Shown: in pieces, positions 54,592 to 64,000 of the stretch
Layout: each line of letters opens with the position of its first letter
Position numbering within the stretch: position 1 is the stretch's first letter
Assembly: GCF_013386765.1 (NCBI RefSeq)
Contig: NZ_JACARE010000014.1
Span: forward strand, 306,480 to 370,479
Length of the DNA: 64,000 nt
Source of the DNA: Pseudomonas yamanorum
GTDB lineage: Bacteria > Pseudomonadota > Gammaproteobacteria > Pseudomonadales > Pseudomonadaceae
Reading direction: 5' to 3'
The notes under the pieces: model-generated
Database searches by the model: none
The model's input: the letters and a program-made list of their open reading frames with translations, nothing else
Told to the model about the DNA's origin: nothing
Position numbers and translations under genes: made by a program

Positions 54592-57500
54592 TGGCGATGA
54601 ACCTCAGCGCGCCGTTTGTTCGCCGTCCCATTGCAACCACGCTGATGGCGGCGGGCCTCGCGCTGTTTGGCGCACTGGCCTTCATGCTGCTGCCGGTGGC
54701 GCCGCTGCCGGAGGTGGATTTCCCGACCATCAGCGTCAGCGCCTCGTTGCCCGGCGCCGACCCGACCACGGTCGCCAGTTCGGTGGCCACGCCGCTGGAG
54801 CGCGAGTTCGGGCAGATTGCCGGGGTCACGCAGATGACCTCGTCCAGCAGCCTCGGCTCGGCGCGGATCATCTTGCAGTTCGACCTGAACCGCGACATCG
54901 ACGGCGCCGCCCGGGACGTGCAGGCCGCGATCAACGCTGCGCGCAGCAACCTGCCCAGCGACCTGTCCGGCAACCCGACGTACCGCAAGGTCAACCCGGC
55001 GGACTCGCCGATCCTGATCATCAGCCTGACCTCCGACAGCGCCACGCCGGGGCAGATGTATGACGTGGCCTCGACCCTGCTGGAGCAGAAGCTGTTGCAG
55101 ACCACCGGGGTCGGTGACGTGACGGTGGGCGGCGGCGCGCTGCCGGCGGTGCGGGTGGAATTGAACCCCGACCGGCTCAACCAGTACGGCGTCAGCCTGG
55201 AGCAGGTACGCCAGGTGATAAACGCCTCCAACGTGAACTTGCCCAAGGGCAACGTGGCCATCGGTGACCGCAACTACGGCATTGCCGCCAACGACCAGTT
55301 GTTCGATGAAAAGGACTACGGGCCGCTGGTGGTCAAGGCCCACAACGGCGACCTGATCCATATTTCCGACCTTGGTTACGTGCGCGAAGACGTGCAGGAC
55401 CTGCGCAACTTCGGCCTGTCCAACGGCAAGCCCGCGGTGCTGCTGGTGGTGTTCAAGCAGCCAGGGGCTAACGTGATCGAGACGGTGGACGCGGTGAAAG
55501 CCTCGCTGCCGTTTTTGCAAAGCTCGATCCCGGCGACGATCAAGCTCGACTTGCTGATGGACCGCACCACCACCATTCGCGCTTCGTTGCACGACGTGGA
55601 AGTGACGTTGCTGGTGTCGATCCTGTTGGTGACCCTGGTGACGTTCGGCTTCTTCCGCGATTGGCGCAGCACCCTGGTACCGGCGATCGTGGTGCCGCTG
55701 TCGCTGCTGGGCACCTTTGGCGCGATGTACTTTCTTGGCTACAGCCTGAACAACCTGTCCCTCATGGCGCTGACCATTTCCACCGGCTTTGTGGTGGACG
55801 ATGCGATCGTGGTGGTGGAAAACATCATGCGTCACCTGGAGCGCGGCAAGACCCGGGTGGAGGCCGCACTGGAAGGGGCGCGTGAAGTCGGCTTCACGGT
55901 GCTGACCATCAGCGTGTCCCTGGTGGCGGTGTTTATTCCGCTGCTGCTGATGGGCGGGATTGTCGGGCGGTTGTTCCGCGAGTTCTCGGTGTCGCTGTCG
56001 GTGGCCATCGTGATCTCGATGCTGATCTCCCTGACCGTCACGCCGATGCTCGCCAGCGTGCTGCTGCGCGCGCCGAAAGAGATTCACGCAGGCAACGAAC
56101 ACCCGGACTCGCGCTTTCACCGCTTCTACGATCGCACCCTGGGTTGGGTGATCGACCATACGGTGCTGATGGGCTTTGTCACGGTGCTGGTGATCGTCCT
56201 CGCCGGCGTGCTGTACGTGCTGGTGCCCAAGGGCTTCTTTCCCCAGGAAGACACCGGGCGCTTGCAGGGCAGCATCCTGGCGAACCAAAGCATTTCCTAC
56301 GGTGCGATGCAGAAGGACTTCACCGAGATTAACCGCAAGGTGATGAAAAACCCGAATATCGAAACCGTCGCCGGGTTTGTCGGCGGCGGCGGAGGTGGCG
56401 GCGGGGCGGTCAACAGTGCGCAGATGTTTGTGCTGCTCAAGCCCTTGGGCGAGCGCAAGGACAACGCCACCGAGATCATCGGGCAAATCCGCCGCAGCCT
56501 CGGCGACCTGCCGGGCACCAAGCTGTATTTGCAGTCGGCCCAGGACATCACCGTGGGTGGCCGGCAAAGTGGGGCACAGTACCAATACACCCTGACCGCC
56601 GATGACCAGGAATCCCTGGATGAATGGGTGCCCAAGGTGGTGGAGGTGCTGCGCAAATTGCCGCAACTTACCGACCTGAATACCGACCAGCAGGACAACA
56701 GCCTGCTGGCCAATGTGCAGATCAACCGCGACACGGCGGCGCGCCTCGGGGTGAGTATCTCGGCGGTGGACCAGGCGCTGTACGACGCCTTTGGCCAGCG
56801 CCAGGTCGCCACCCTGTATCGCGCGGCCAACCAGTACCACGTGGTGATGGAAATCGCCCCGGAATACTGGACCGACCCGTCGGCGCTCAAGGGCATTTAT
56901 GTGCCGACCGGCACCCAGGCCACGACCACCAAAGGCACCACGGCGGCGCCCAGCCTGACCACCGAACAGACCCTGGTGCCGCTGTCGGCGCTGGCGGATA
57001 ACACGGTGGCGCGCACGGCGATTTCCATCAGTCACCAGGGCACGTTCCCGGCGGTGACGGTGTCGTTCAACCTGGCGCCGGGCACGTCCATCGGCCAGGC
57101 CACGGCGATGGTGGATGATGCGGTGAAGCAACTGCGCATGCCCGCCAGTGTGGTGGGCCAGTTTGCCGGTACGGCCCAGGTGTTCCAGTCCTCGGTGGCC
57201 AGCGAACCGTTGCTGATCGTCGCCGCGTTGCTCTCGGTGTATATCGTGCTGGGCATCCTCTACGAAAACCTGATGCACCCGCTGACCATCCTCTCGACCT
57301 TGCCCTCGGCCGGTGTCGGTGCGTTGATCGCCTTGCTGCTGACCGGCACCGAGCTGTCGATCATTGCGCTGGTGGGGGTGATTCTGTTGATCGGCATCGT
57401 GAAGAAAAACGCGATCATGATGATCGACTTCGCGATCACCGAGCGGCGAGAGTTCGGCCTCACGGCCAAGGAAGCGATTCGCCGGGCGTGCCTGATCCGT

Positions 57501-57722
57501 TTCCGGCCGATCATGATGACCACCCTGGCGGCGATCCTTGGCGCGCTGCCGCTGGTGCTGGGCACCGGCTACGGTTCGGAACTGCGCCGGCCGTTGGGGA
57601 TTTCGATTATTGGTGGCCTGCTGTTCAGCCAGGTGCTGACGCTGTACACCACCCCGGTGATCTACCTGTGGCTCGACCGGGCGTCACAGCGCCTGGGTCG
57701 GCGTAAGGAAGCAAGGTTATGA
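54591..57722 (+). CDS. muxC: RND efflux pump subunit (MuxC/MdtC type)
   Basis: The product is 1043 aa and homologous to the preceding gene. It has the [18 protein letters not shown] motif in TM4 and the usual C-terminal half repeat with GIVKKNAIMMIDFAI. A Gly-rich loop (GGGGGGGGAVNS) at about residue 600-610 is notable. It partners MuxB. Its last 4 bases overlap the outer-membrane factor gene (ATGA). Confidence 0.95.
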   Translation: MAMNLSAPFVRRPIATTLMAAGLALFGALAFMLLPVAPLPEVDFPTISVSASLPGADPTTVASSVATPLEREFGQIAGVTQMTSSSSLGSARIILQFDLNRDIDGAARDVQAAINAARSNLPSDLSGNPTYRKVNPADSPILIISLTSDSATPGQMYDVASTLLEQKLLQTTGVGDVTVGGGALPAVRVELNPDRLNQYGVSLEQVRQVINASNVNLPKGNVAIGDRNYGIAANDQLFDEKDYGPLVVKAHNGDLIHISDLGYVREDVQDLRNFGLSNGKPAVLLVVFKQPGANVIETVDAVKASLPFLQSSIPATIKLDLLMDRTTTIRASLHDVEVTLLVSILLVTLVTFGFFRDWRSTLVPAIVVPLSLLGTFGAMYFLGYSLNNLSLMALTISTGFVVDDAIVVVENIMRHLERGKTRVEAALEGAREVGFTVLTISVSLVAVFIPLLLMGGIVGRLFREFSVSLSVAIVISMLISLTVTPMLASVLLRAPKEIHAGNEHPDSRFHRFYDRTLGWVIDHTVLMGFVTVLVIVLAGVLYVLVPKGFFPQEDTGRLQGSILANQSISYGAMQKDFTEINRKVMKNPNIETVAGFVGGGGGGGGAVNSAQMFVLLKPLGERKDNATEIIGQIRRSLGDLPGTKLYLQSAQDITVGGRQSGAQYQYTLTADDQESLDEWVPKVVEVLRKLPQLTDLNTDQQDNSLLANVQINRDTAARLGVSISAVDQALYDAFGQRQVATLYRAANQYHVVMEIAPEYWTDPSALKGIYVPTGTQATTTKGTTAAPSLTTEQTLVPLSALADNTVARTAISISHQGTFPAVTVSFNLAPGTSIGQATAMVDDAVKQLRMPASVVGQFAGTAQVFQSSVASEPLLIVAALLSVYIVLGILYENLMHPLTILSTLPSAGVGALIALLLTGTELSIIALVGVILLIGIVKKNAIMMIDFAITERREFGLTAKEAIRRACLIRFRPIMMTTLAAILGALPLVLGTGYGSELRRPLGISIIGGLLFSQVLTLYTTPVIYLWLDRASQRLGRRKEARL

Positions 57723-59140
57723 ACGTGAAATACAGCGTGCTTTGCATCAGCCTGCTGCTCGGCGGCTGCATGGTCGGGCCCGATTACCAGAAGCCCGCCA
57801 TGGAGCTGCCGCAGACCTTCAAGGAAGGCGCCCAGTGGCAGCGCGCGGTGGCCAACCCCCAAGGGGCGATGGACAGTCAGTGGTGGCTGGCCTATCAGGA
57901 CCCGGTGTTGAACGACCTGGTGGCGCGCTCGGCCAAGGCCAACCAGTCGATCATCGCGGCGGAGGCGGCGTACCGCCTGGCCCAGGCGCAGGTGGCGTCC
58001 AGCCGGGCCGGGTTGTGGCCGACGGTGGGCGTAGGGTTGTCGGGCTCACGGGGAACGGCAGGCAGCGGCAGCGGTACGTCGAGCACCGTTACCAACTCTG
58101 GCGGTATAGAGAACAGTGTCAGCGCCACCTTGACCGCCAGCTGGGAGCCGGACCTGTGGGGCCTGGTGCGGCGCGGGATAGAGTCCAGCCAGGCCACGGC
58201 CCAGCAATCCGACGCGTTGCTGGCCGGGGTACGGCTGTCCATCAGCTCCAGCGTGGCGAGCAACTACCTTGCGCTGCGGCAGATGGATATCGACGTGCGC
58301 CTGTTGCAGCAACAGCAGAAGATCAACCAGCAACTGCTGGACATGATCCAGGTGCAGTTCACCCAGGGCGTCGCCACCAACGACCAGTTGCTGGTGGCCC
58401 AGGACCAGCTCACCACCTCGATTGCCGACCTGCAGACCTCCCTGCGCGACCGCGAGCAATACGAACACGCACTGGCGGTGCTGGTGGGCGTGGCGCCGAG
58501 CGAGTTTGCCGTGGCAGCGCGGGATGACTACACCTTTGTGCTGCCGCGCCCGCCGCTGACCTTGCCGTCAACCCTGCTGCAACGGCGTCCCGACGTGGTG
58601 GCGGCGGAGCGCTCGGCCGCGGCGGCCAACGCGAAAATCGGCGTGGCCGAAGCCGCGTTCTTCCCGACCCTGGACCTCACCGCCGAGGCCGGTTATCGCG
58701 GCAGCGCGCTGGGCGGGTTGTTCTCCCTGCCCAACCGCATCTGGACGTTGGGCCCGGCGCTGGCGCAAACCCTGTTCGACGGCGGCGCCCGTGAGGCAGC
58801 GGTCAAGCAGGCCGAGGCCAGCTATGACCAGATCGCCGCGACCTACCGCGGCACCGTGCTCAGCGCCTTGCAGAACGTCGAAGACAACCTGTCGGCGATC
58901 AACCACCTGCAAACCCAGGCCGATGCCTTCCAGCAGGTGTACCAGCGCAACCAGCAGCTGTTCGGCAGCCAGCAAGCGCAACTGCGCGCCGGCACTGTCA
59001 GCCAGGAAGCCGTGCTGACCCAGCAGCTGGTATTGCTGCAAGCCGAGCAGAATCTTCGCGACACCCAGGGCCAACTCAGCCAGGGCAGTGTGGCGCTGAT
59101 CCAGAGCCTTGGCGGTGGCTGGCACGTCGACGGACGCTGA
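57719..59140 (+). CDS. opmB: Outer-membrane efflux lipoprotein (OpmB/OprM family)
   Basis: The product is 473 aa. A lipobox (LLLGGC) follows a short signal, so it is lipidated at about C17. [17 protein letters not shown] is the typical start of the mature NodT/OprM family, and long alpha-helical repeats follow ([33 protein letters not shown] and its second-half equivalent). It is the TolC-like exit duct of the operon. Confidence 0.94.
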   Translation: MNVKYSVLCISLLLGGCMVGPDYQKPAMELPQTFKEGAQWQRAVANPQGAMDSQWWLAYQDPVLNDLVARSAKANQSIIAAEAAYRLAQAQVASSRAGLWPTVGVGLSGSRGTAGSGSGTSSTVTNSGGIENSVSATLTASWEPDLWGLVRRGIESSQATAQQSDALLAGVRLSISSSVASNYLALRQMDIDVRLLQQQQKINQQLLDMIQVQFTQGVATNDQLLVAQDQLTTSIADLQTSLRDREQYEHALAVLVGVAPSEFAVAARDDYTFVLPRPPLTLPSTLLQRRPDVVAAERSAAAANAKIGVAEAAFFPTLDLTAEAGYRGSALGGLFSLPNRIWTLGPALAQTLFDGGAREAAVKQAEASYDQIAATYRGTVLSALQNVEDNLSAINHLQTQADAFQQVYQRNQQLFGSQQAQLRAGTVSQEAVLTQQLVLLQAEQNLRDTQGQLSQGSVALIQSLGGGWHVDGR

Positions 59141-59207
59141 CAGGCTCGCCTGCCCGGTGTGCGCCGCGTTATTCTCGGCGCACTTTGAATCACGGGAAGC
59201 CCGAGCC

Positions 59208-60113
<906 letters not shown>

Positions 60114-60147
60114 GCATTTGATCGAGCGACGGCAATTCAGCGGGGGC

Positions 60148-61131
60148 ATGAAAGGCAAGAACCTGCGCTACTTGAATGAAAACCCCTGCGAGGTCCGTCA
60201 AACCGTGCGAGCGGGATTTGTGTTGCTCGAACATTTCTCGCTGCCGGCATTTACCCAGGCGCTGGATACGCTGATCACCACCAACCTGCTGCGGCCTGCG
60301 TCGTTTTCTACCTCGACTTACGGCTTGCAGGAAGGCGAGGTGGTCAGCGACCTGGGGCTGGTGATTCGGCCCGATGGGCGGCTTGAGCCTTCAGTGCTTA
60401 AAGAGTTGGACCTGCTGGTGATTTGCGGTGGTTATCGCACCGAACTGAAGGCCACCGAAGAATTCATCCATCTATTGAAAAGCGCCTCGGAGCAGGGCGT
60501 GAGCCTGGCCGGATTGTGGAATGGTGCGTGGTTTTTGGGGCGTGCGGGGTTGCTGGGCGGCTACCGGTGCGCCGTGCACCCGGAACATCGCCCGGCCCTG
60601 GCGGAGTTCTGCAAGGCCACGCAGGTCAGCAGCGAGCCGTATGTGATTGACCGCGACCGGTTGACGGCGTCGAGCCCGTCCGGCGCGTTCCATATGGCGC
60701 TGGACTGGATCAAGGGGCTGTACGGCAAGGCGCTGGTGGAGGGTGTCGAAGACATCCTGGCGTTTGAGGAGTCGCGCTACCGGCGGGTCAAACCGACGGA
60801 AAACGTGTGCTTGAGCGCGCCGCTGCGCGAGGTGGTCAACCTGATGGACGCCAACCTCGAAGAGCCTCTGGAGATGGAACAACTGGCCATCTATGCCGGC
60901 CGCTCCCGGCGCCAATTGGAGCGCTTGTTCAAGGAACAGCTGGGCACCACGCCCCAGCGTTATTACCTGGAATTGCGCATCACCGAGGCCCGCCGCCTGC
61001 TGCAACACACCGAGCTGTCCCAGGTGGATGTACTGGTGGCCTGCGGGTTTGTTTCGCCGAGTCATTTCAGCAAGTGCTACAGCGCGTACTTTGGCTACAG
61101 GCCGTCGAAGGAAAAGCGCCTGGTCAAATAG
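60148..61131 (+). CDS. AraC-family regulator with GATase1-like domain
   Basis: The product is 327 aa from the ATG at 60148; longer starts overlap the preceding gene. The N-terminal DJ-1/GATase-like domain has VICGGYRTELKATEEFI and GLWNGAWFLGRAGLLGGYR. The C-terminal part is a double HTH of AraC type (EQLAIYAGRSRRQLERLFKEQLGTTPQRYYLELRITEARRLL). At the usual nucleophile cysteine (GLCTGAF in relatives) there is W124, so the domain is a ligand sensor, not an enzyme. Relatives control choline/betaine or amino-acid use in Pseudomonas; the target here is unknown. Confidence 0.9.
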   Translation: MKGKNLRYLNENPCEVRQTVRAGFVLLEHFSLPAFTQALDTLITTNLLRPASFSTSTYGLQEGEVVSDLGLVIRPDGRLEPSVLKELDLLVICGGYRTELKATEEFIHLLKSASEQGVSLAGLWNGAWFLGRAGLLGGYRCAVHPEHRPALAEFCKATQVSSEPYVIDRDRLTASSPSGAFHMALDWIKGLYGKALVEGVEDILAFEESRYRRVKPTENVCLSAPLREVVNLMDANLEEPLEMEQLAIYAGRSRRQLERLFKEQLGTTPQRYYLELRITEARRLLQHTELSQVDVLVACGFVSPSHFSKCYSAYFGYRPSKEKRLVK

Positions 61132-61169
61132 CTGAACACGGCCAGTTCAGAAGGCACTGAAGATCAAAT

Positions 61170-61288
61170 GTGGGAGCTGGCTTGCCTGCGATAGCGGTAT
61201 GTCAGGTTGTGCTGCGATTACTGACCCATCGCTATCGCGGGCAAGCCCGGCTCCCACAGGAATATGCATTCCAGTGGGAGCCGGGCCC
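61170..61288. repeat. REPIN followed by a REP half-site
   Basis: An inward-facing REP pair occupies 61170-61257. A third end (GTGGGAGCCGGGCCC) follows at 61274-61288, directly after the stop of the VacJ-like gene. Confidence 0.88.
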
Positions 61289-61295
61289 TTACCTT

Positions 61296-62084
61296 TTATT
61301 CGGCGATCTGCAACTTGCGCGCCTCGGTGTATACGTAGCGCACCTTTTCATACTCGAACGGCGAGTTCATCTGACCGTAGCGGAAGCTGGTCTGGTAGCG
61401 CTTGTCGACGGCGCGCAGGGCCCAGATTTCCGGGTGGTTTTCGCTGACCTTGGACACGTTCAGGAAGTTGATCTCGGTCTCGGCGCCGTAGTCCACCAGC
61501 AGGCCGGTGGTGTCCCGCAGGTTCGACGGACCAAACAGCGGCAGCACCAGGTAGGCGCCGCCCGGTACACCGTAGAAGCCCAGGGTCTGGCCGAAGTCTT
61601 CGCTCTGGCGTGGCAGGCCCATGGCGGTGGCCGGGTCCCACAGGCCGGCGATGCCGATGGTGGTGTTGAGCAGCAGGCGCCCGGTGGTTTCCAGGGAGCG
61701 ATGGCCCTTGAGCTGCAGCAGGCTGTTCAACAGGTTGGGCACATCCCCCAGGTTGTTGAAGAAGTTGCTCACGCCGGTGCGCAGGAAGCTCGGGGTGACG
61801 TAGCGGTAACCGTCCACCACCGGCAGGAACACCCACTGGTCGAAGCGGTAGTTGAAGTGGTACACCCGGCGGTTCCACGACTCCAGCGGGTCGTAGACAT
61901 TCAGGGCGTTGACCGACGAGCGCTCGAACTCACGCTGGTCCAGGCCGGGGTTGAACTTGAGGTGGCTCAGGGGCTCCTTGAAGCCGTCGGAGTCCACTAC
62001 GGTCGGCGTGTGGGCCTTGCTGTTGTCGGCATTGGCCACGCCCGCGCACATCAGGGCGGCGAGCAGCAGAAGATATTTAGCCAC
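61296..62084 (-). CDS. MlaA/VacJ-family protein, apparently not lipidated
   Basis: The product is 262 aa. The family core is clear: NVYDPLESWNRRVYHFNYRFDQWVFLPVVDGYRYVTP, FFNNLGDVPNLLNSLLQLK and GRLLLNTTIGIAGLWDPATAMG. MlaA removes misplaced phospholipids from the outer membrane. The signal peptide ends VANADN with no lipobox (LMC does not fit the L-x-G/A/S-C rule), so a soluble, periplasmic product is expected, unlike classical lipoprotein MlaA. Its start overlaps the end of the hydrolase gene by 8 bases. Confidence 0.88.
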   Translation of the reverse strand: MAKYLLLLAALMCAGVANADNSKAHTPTVVDSDGFKEPLSHLKFNPGLDQREFERSSVNALNVYDPLESWNRRVYHFNYRFDQWVFLPVVDGYRYVTPSFLRTGVSNFFNNLGDVPNLLNSLLQLKGHRSLETTGRLLLNTTIGIAGLWDPATAMGLPRQSEDFGQTLGFYGVPGGAYLVLPLFGPSNLRDTTGLLVDYGAETEINFLNVSKVSENHPEIWALRAVDKRYQTSFRYGQMNSPFEYEKVRYVYTEARKLQIAE

Positions 62085-63375
62085 GGAAGAACTCCAGCAT
62101 GGCGTCGGCGTTGACGCGGTAGTTGAGGTTGCCGCAATGGCCGCCCAGGGGGTAGACGGTCAAGCGATCGCCGAAGGTTTTACGCAGGAAGCCAAGGTCG
62201 CCAGGGCCCAGGATGACGTCGTCGGCGTTGTGCATCACGGCGATTTTCGGGCTGTCGTGCAGGTAGTCCTTGAGGGCATACAGGCTGACCTGGTCAACCA
62301 GTTGCAACAGGCTGCCGCCGTCGGAGCGGGCGCGCCACATCGGGATCACCTGTTCGGTGAGGTAGCAGTCGAAGTCGCACTGCAGCGCACGCTTGAGGAA
62401 CGGCGTGAGGCTGGTGCCTTCGCTGATCGGGTACTTGGGCGGGATGATCAGGCCGCGACGGTTGATCAGGTCCGAGGTGAAGGCAATGTCGGCCGCCGAG
62501 AAGCGGAACGAGGTACCGATCAGCATCGCCATCTGTTCGTTGGTCAGGTGTTCCTTGGAGTTCTGGAAGTCGTAGAGCAGCGCATCGTTGAGGTCGATGT
62601 AGCCCTTTTGCTGGAAGTAGCGGGTCAGCTTGTTCAACACCAGCTCATAGAAGGTGGTGCTGTTGTTGATGCCCTTGACCTCGGTTTGTACCAGCTTGTC
62701 GAGGTTGGTGATCGAGGTGTAGAGGTTGACCGGCGGGTTCAGCAGCAGGACTTTCTTGAAGTTGAAGCTGCGGCGGGTTTCGTCCAGCTTGCTGACGAAG
62801 GCTGCGTCGAGGGCGCCGAGGCTGTAGCCGGTGAGGTAGAAGTCGGTCACGGGCAGCGTCGGGTTTTGCGCACGTACGGCCTGCATCACGCGGTACATGT
62901 CTTCGGCGTCTTCCTGGCTGATGCCGGGGGTGGCGAAGCGCGAGGCGGCGGCGATGAAGTCGAAGCTGGTGGGGGACGACAGCTGGACGACGTGGTAACC
63001 GGCCTTGTAGTAGAGCTTTTTCAGGTATTCGTTGATGGTGCTGTCAAAGCGTGCGCCGGTGCCGGCGATCAGGAAGATCAGCGGCGCGGCGCGGTCTTGC
63101 TTGGCGATGCGGTAGGTAAGTTTCTTCACCGCCCAGAAGTTGTCGGGCAGGCTGAACTCGCGCTCGGGGCGCATCGTCAGGGTGTAGTCGGACTGATTGA
63201 TTTCATCGTCGGACGGCAATTCTGGCCGCAGGTTCGGCGGGGTGGTGGCGATGGTCGCTTCAAACGGGTTGGTCAAAGGGTAGCCATAGCTGGCCTGGTC
63301 GATATCGACCGCCAGTGCTGACGCACTCAGAAAAAGGCTGCCCAACAGGGCCGCACAGCGCAAGGAACGGAGCAT
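62077..63375 (-). CDS. Secreted alpha/beta hydrolase paired with the VacJ-like gene
   Basis: The product is 432 aa with a signal peptide ending ASALAV. The nucleophile elbow is GYSLG (S185), with acid candidates D385/D386 in HNADDVIL and the histidine H413 in GGHCGN, so the catalytic triad looks complete. The oxyanion region is LIFLIAGTGARF. It is translationally coupled to the VacJ-like gene (8-base overlap), which suggests the two act together on envelope lipids; that is inferred. I do not know a characterised member. Confidence 0.8.
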   Translation of the reverse strand: MLRSLRCAALLGSLFLSASALAVDIDQASYGYPLTNPFEATIATTPPNLRPELPSDDEINQSDYTLTMRPEREFSLPDNFWAVKKLTYRIAKQDRAAPLIFLIAGTGARFDSTINEYLKKLYYKAGYHVVQLSSPTSFDFIAAASRFATPGISQEDAEDMYRVMQAVRAQNPTLPVTDFYLTGYSLGALDAAFVSKLDETRRSFNFKKVLLLNPPVNLYTSITNLDKLVQTEVKGINNSTTFYELVLNKLTRYFQQKGYIDLNDALLYDFQNSKEHLTNEQMAMLIGTSFRFSAADIAFTSDLINRRGLIIPPKYPISEGTSLTPFLKRALQCDFDCYLTEQVIPMWRARSDGGSLLQLVDQVSLYALKDYLHDSPKIAVMHNADDVILGPGDLGFLRKTFGDRLTVYPLGGHCGNLNYRVNADAMLEFFRG

Positions 63376-63611
63376 GACTAAATCCCTAAGAGGAAAACGT
63401 GCTGAAGTGGAGTTCGCAGGCTATGACCACCGCGTTGCTGCCGAAGTGCCAGCCCTCGGCACGAAAAGTCGGAAAAAACGTCGGAATCGGGGTAATAGTA
63501 GCCAGACGATACACTTTGGCACGCCTTGATGAACACTTATCTGCTTCCAAACCTTGCCAACGGCTGCCGGGGGATTAAGCTGGGCGCCGTTTTCGCCTAT
63601 CGGAGTGCCCC

Positions 63612-63980
63612 ATGTCCCGCCGTTTCCCGCTGATGCTGTTGCTTATCGCCCTGCCGCTTTGGCTGGCCGCCAGTTATGGCGCACGTTACGGATTCATGGA
63701 GGATGGCAGTTGGGTGGGCATCTGTGCTGACGAAGCCAGCCGCTGGGAATGCCAGGTGCGTTCCAACCTGGGGTTGATGATTCACTTCAAGGTGCTGGGC
63801 TGGGCGGCGCTGGTGACGTCGGTGCTGGCGTTTTTTGTGCCGGGCCGGGCAGGCTGGGGGTTGGCGGTGTTGGCGCTGGTGTTCGGGTTTCCGGCGTTGG
63901 CGTTGTACAACACGACCTTTGCGGTGTTTGCGTTGGTGATTGCGGGGTTGCGGTTGGTCAGGGCGCCTCGGGCAACCTGA
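63612..63980 (+). CDS. Small inner-membrane protein, unknown function
   Basis: The product is 122 aa. Membrane segments are seen at about 7-22, 57-75 and 80-115 (MLLLIALPLWLAASYG, VLGWAALVTSVLAFFVPG, GWGLAVLALVFGFPALALYNTTFAVFALVIAG). A short loop (GICADEASRWECQVRSNLG) between them has two cysteines (ICA..WEC) that may form a disulfide in the periplasm. It is read from ATG 63612. I do not recognise it. Confidence 0.75.
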   Translation: MSRRFPLMLLLIALPLWLAASYGARYGFMEDGSWVGICADEASRWECQVRSNLGLMIHFKVLGWAALVTSVLAFFVPGRAGWGLAVLALVFGFPALALYNTTFAVFALVIAGLRLVRAPRAT

Positions 63981-63988
63981 GAGGGCCT

Positions 63989-64000
63989 CATCGCAGGCAA
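63989..64000. repeat. REP sequence cut off by the window edge
   Basis: CATCGCAGGCAA is the start of a REP of the main family, directly after the small membrane protein gene. The rest lies beyond the window. Confidence 0.75.

Noticed and set aside
51457..57278. Two very long reverse-strand reading frames (about 896 and 975 codons) opposite the RND pump genes
   Set aside because: They are His/Gln/Arg-rich low-complexity shadows caused by GC-rich third positions of the efflux pump genes; the forward genes have full family motifs.

Overview
The window is a chromosomal segment of a Pseudomonas, most likely of the P. fluorescens group. The evidence is GC-rich coding with GC-rich third positions, the gene order chemotaxis (ParA/ParP/CheW) then ccmABCDEFGHI, the block gcl-hyi-glxR-ttuD-pyk followed by a urea transporter, a K+ channel and a sulfate-binding protein, a MuxABC-OpmB-type efflux operon, and many copies of the REP sequences (GTGGGAGC..GGCTTGCC..GCGAT) typical of fluorescent pseudomonads. 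No rRNA, tRNA, prophage, CRISPR array or classical insertion sequence was seen. The only transposase-like gene is a REP-associated tyrosine transposase.

Layout. 1-2159: end of a flagellar/chemotaxis operon (ParA-like ATPase, ParP-like CheW protein, CheW, DUF2802 protein). 2193-4339: a small lower-GC islet with an AAA ATPase, a Rap1a/Tai-family periplasmic protein and an orphan small protein. 4333-6242: a FliK/FlhB-C-terminal-domain gene pair. 6441-13793: the complete cytochrome c maturation operon plus a lipoprotein gene, closed by a clear terminator. 13941-16651: a MFS exporter divergent from a LysR regulator, and a DUF3077-like gene. 16890-27413: a complete carbon-phosphorus lyase operon, phnCDEFGHIJKLMNP, behind a phased PhoB-box array; an intrinsic terminator and a PhnF-type operator sit at the phnE/phnF junction.

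27882-33406: three secreted serralysin-type genes: a giant protease with three C-terminal beta-roll modules joined by PDPK linkers, a module-only protein without a protease domain, and a second protease with a proline-rich tail. No type I secretion genes are next to them. 33413-37626: ArsR regulator divergent from a P450 with an altered I-helix motif, a LysR/MFS pair and a HicB antitoxin remnant. 37804-41430: DUF5666-like protein, sulfate-binding protein, K+ channel, urea transporter. 41552-48772: glyoxylate carboligase pathway feeding glycerate and pyruvate, divergent from a GlcG-like gene, with two identical TTGTATACAA operators between them. 48795-49536: a REP-flanked RAYT gene. 49541-59140: TetR regulator and a tripartite RND efflux operon. 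59208-63980: DUF808 protein, AraC-type regulator, a VacJ-like gene overlapping an alpha/beta hydrolase gene, and a small membrane protein.

The most interesting parts are the regulatory architecture of the phn operon and the serralysin module cluster. Everything here was read by eye from the sequence; no database search, alignment or structure prediction was run, and family names come from recognised motifs and gene order.
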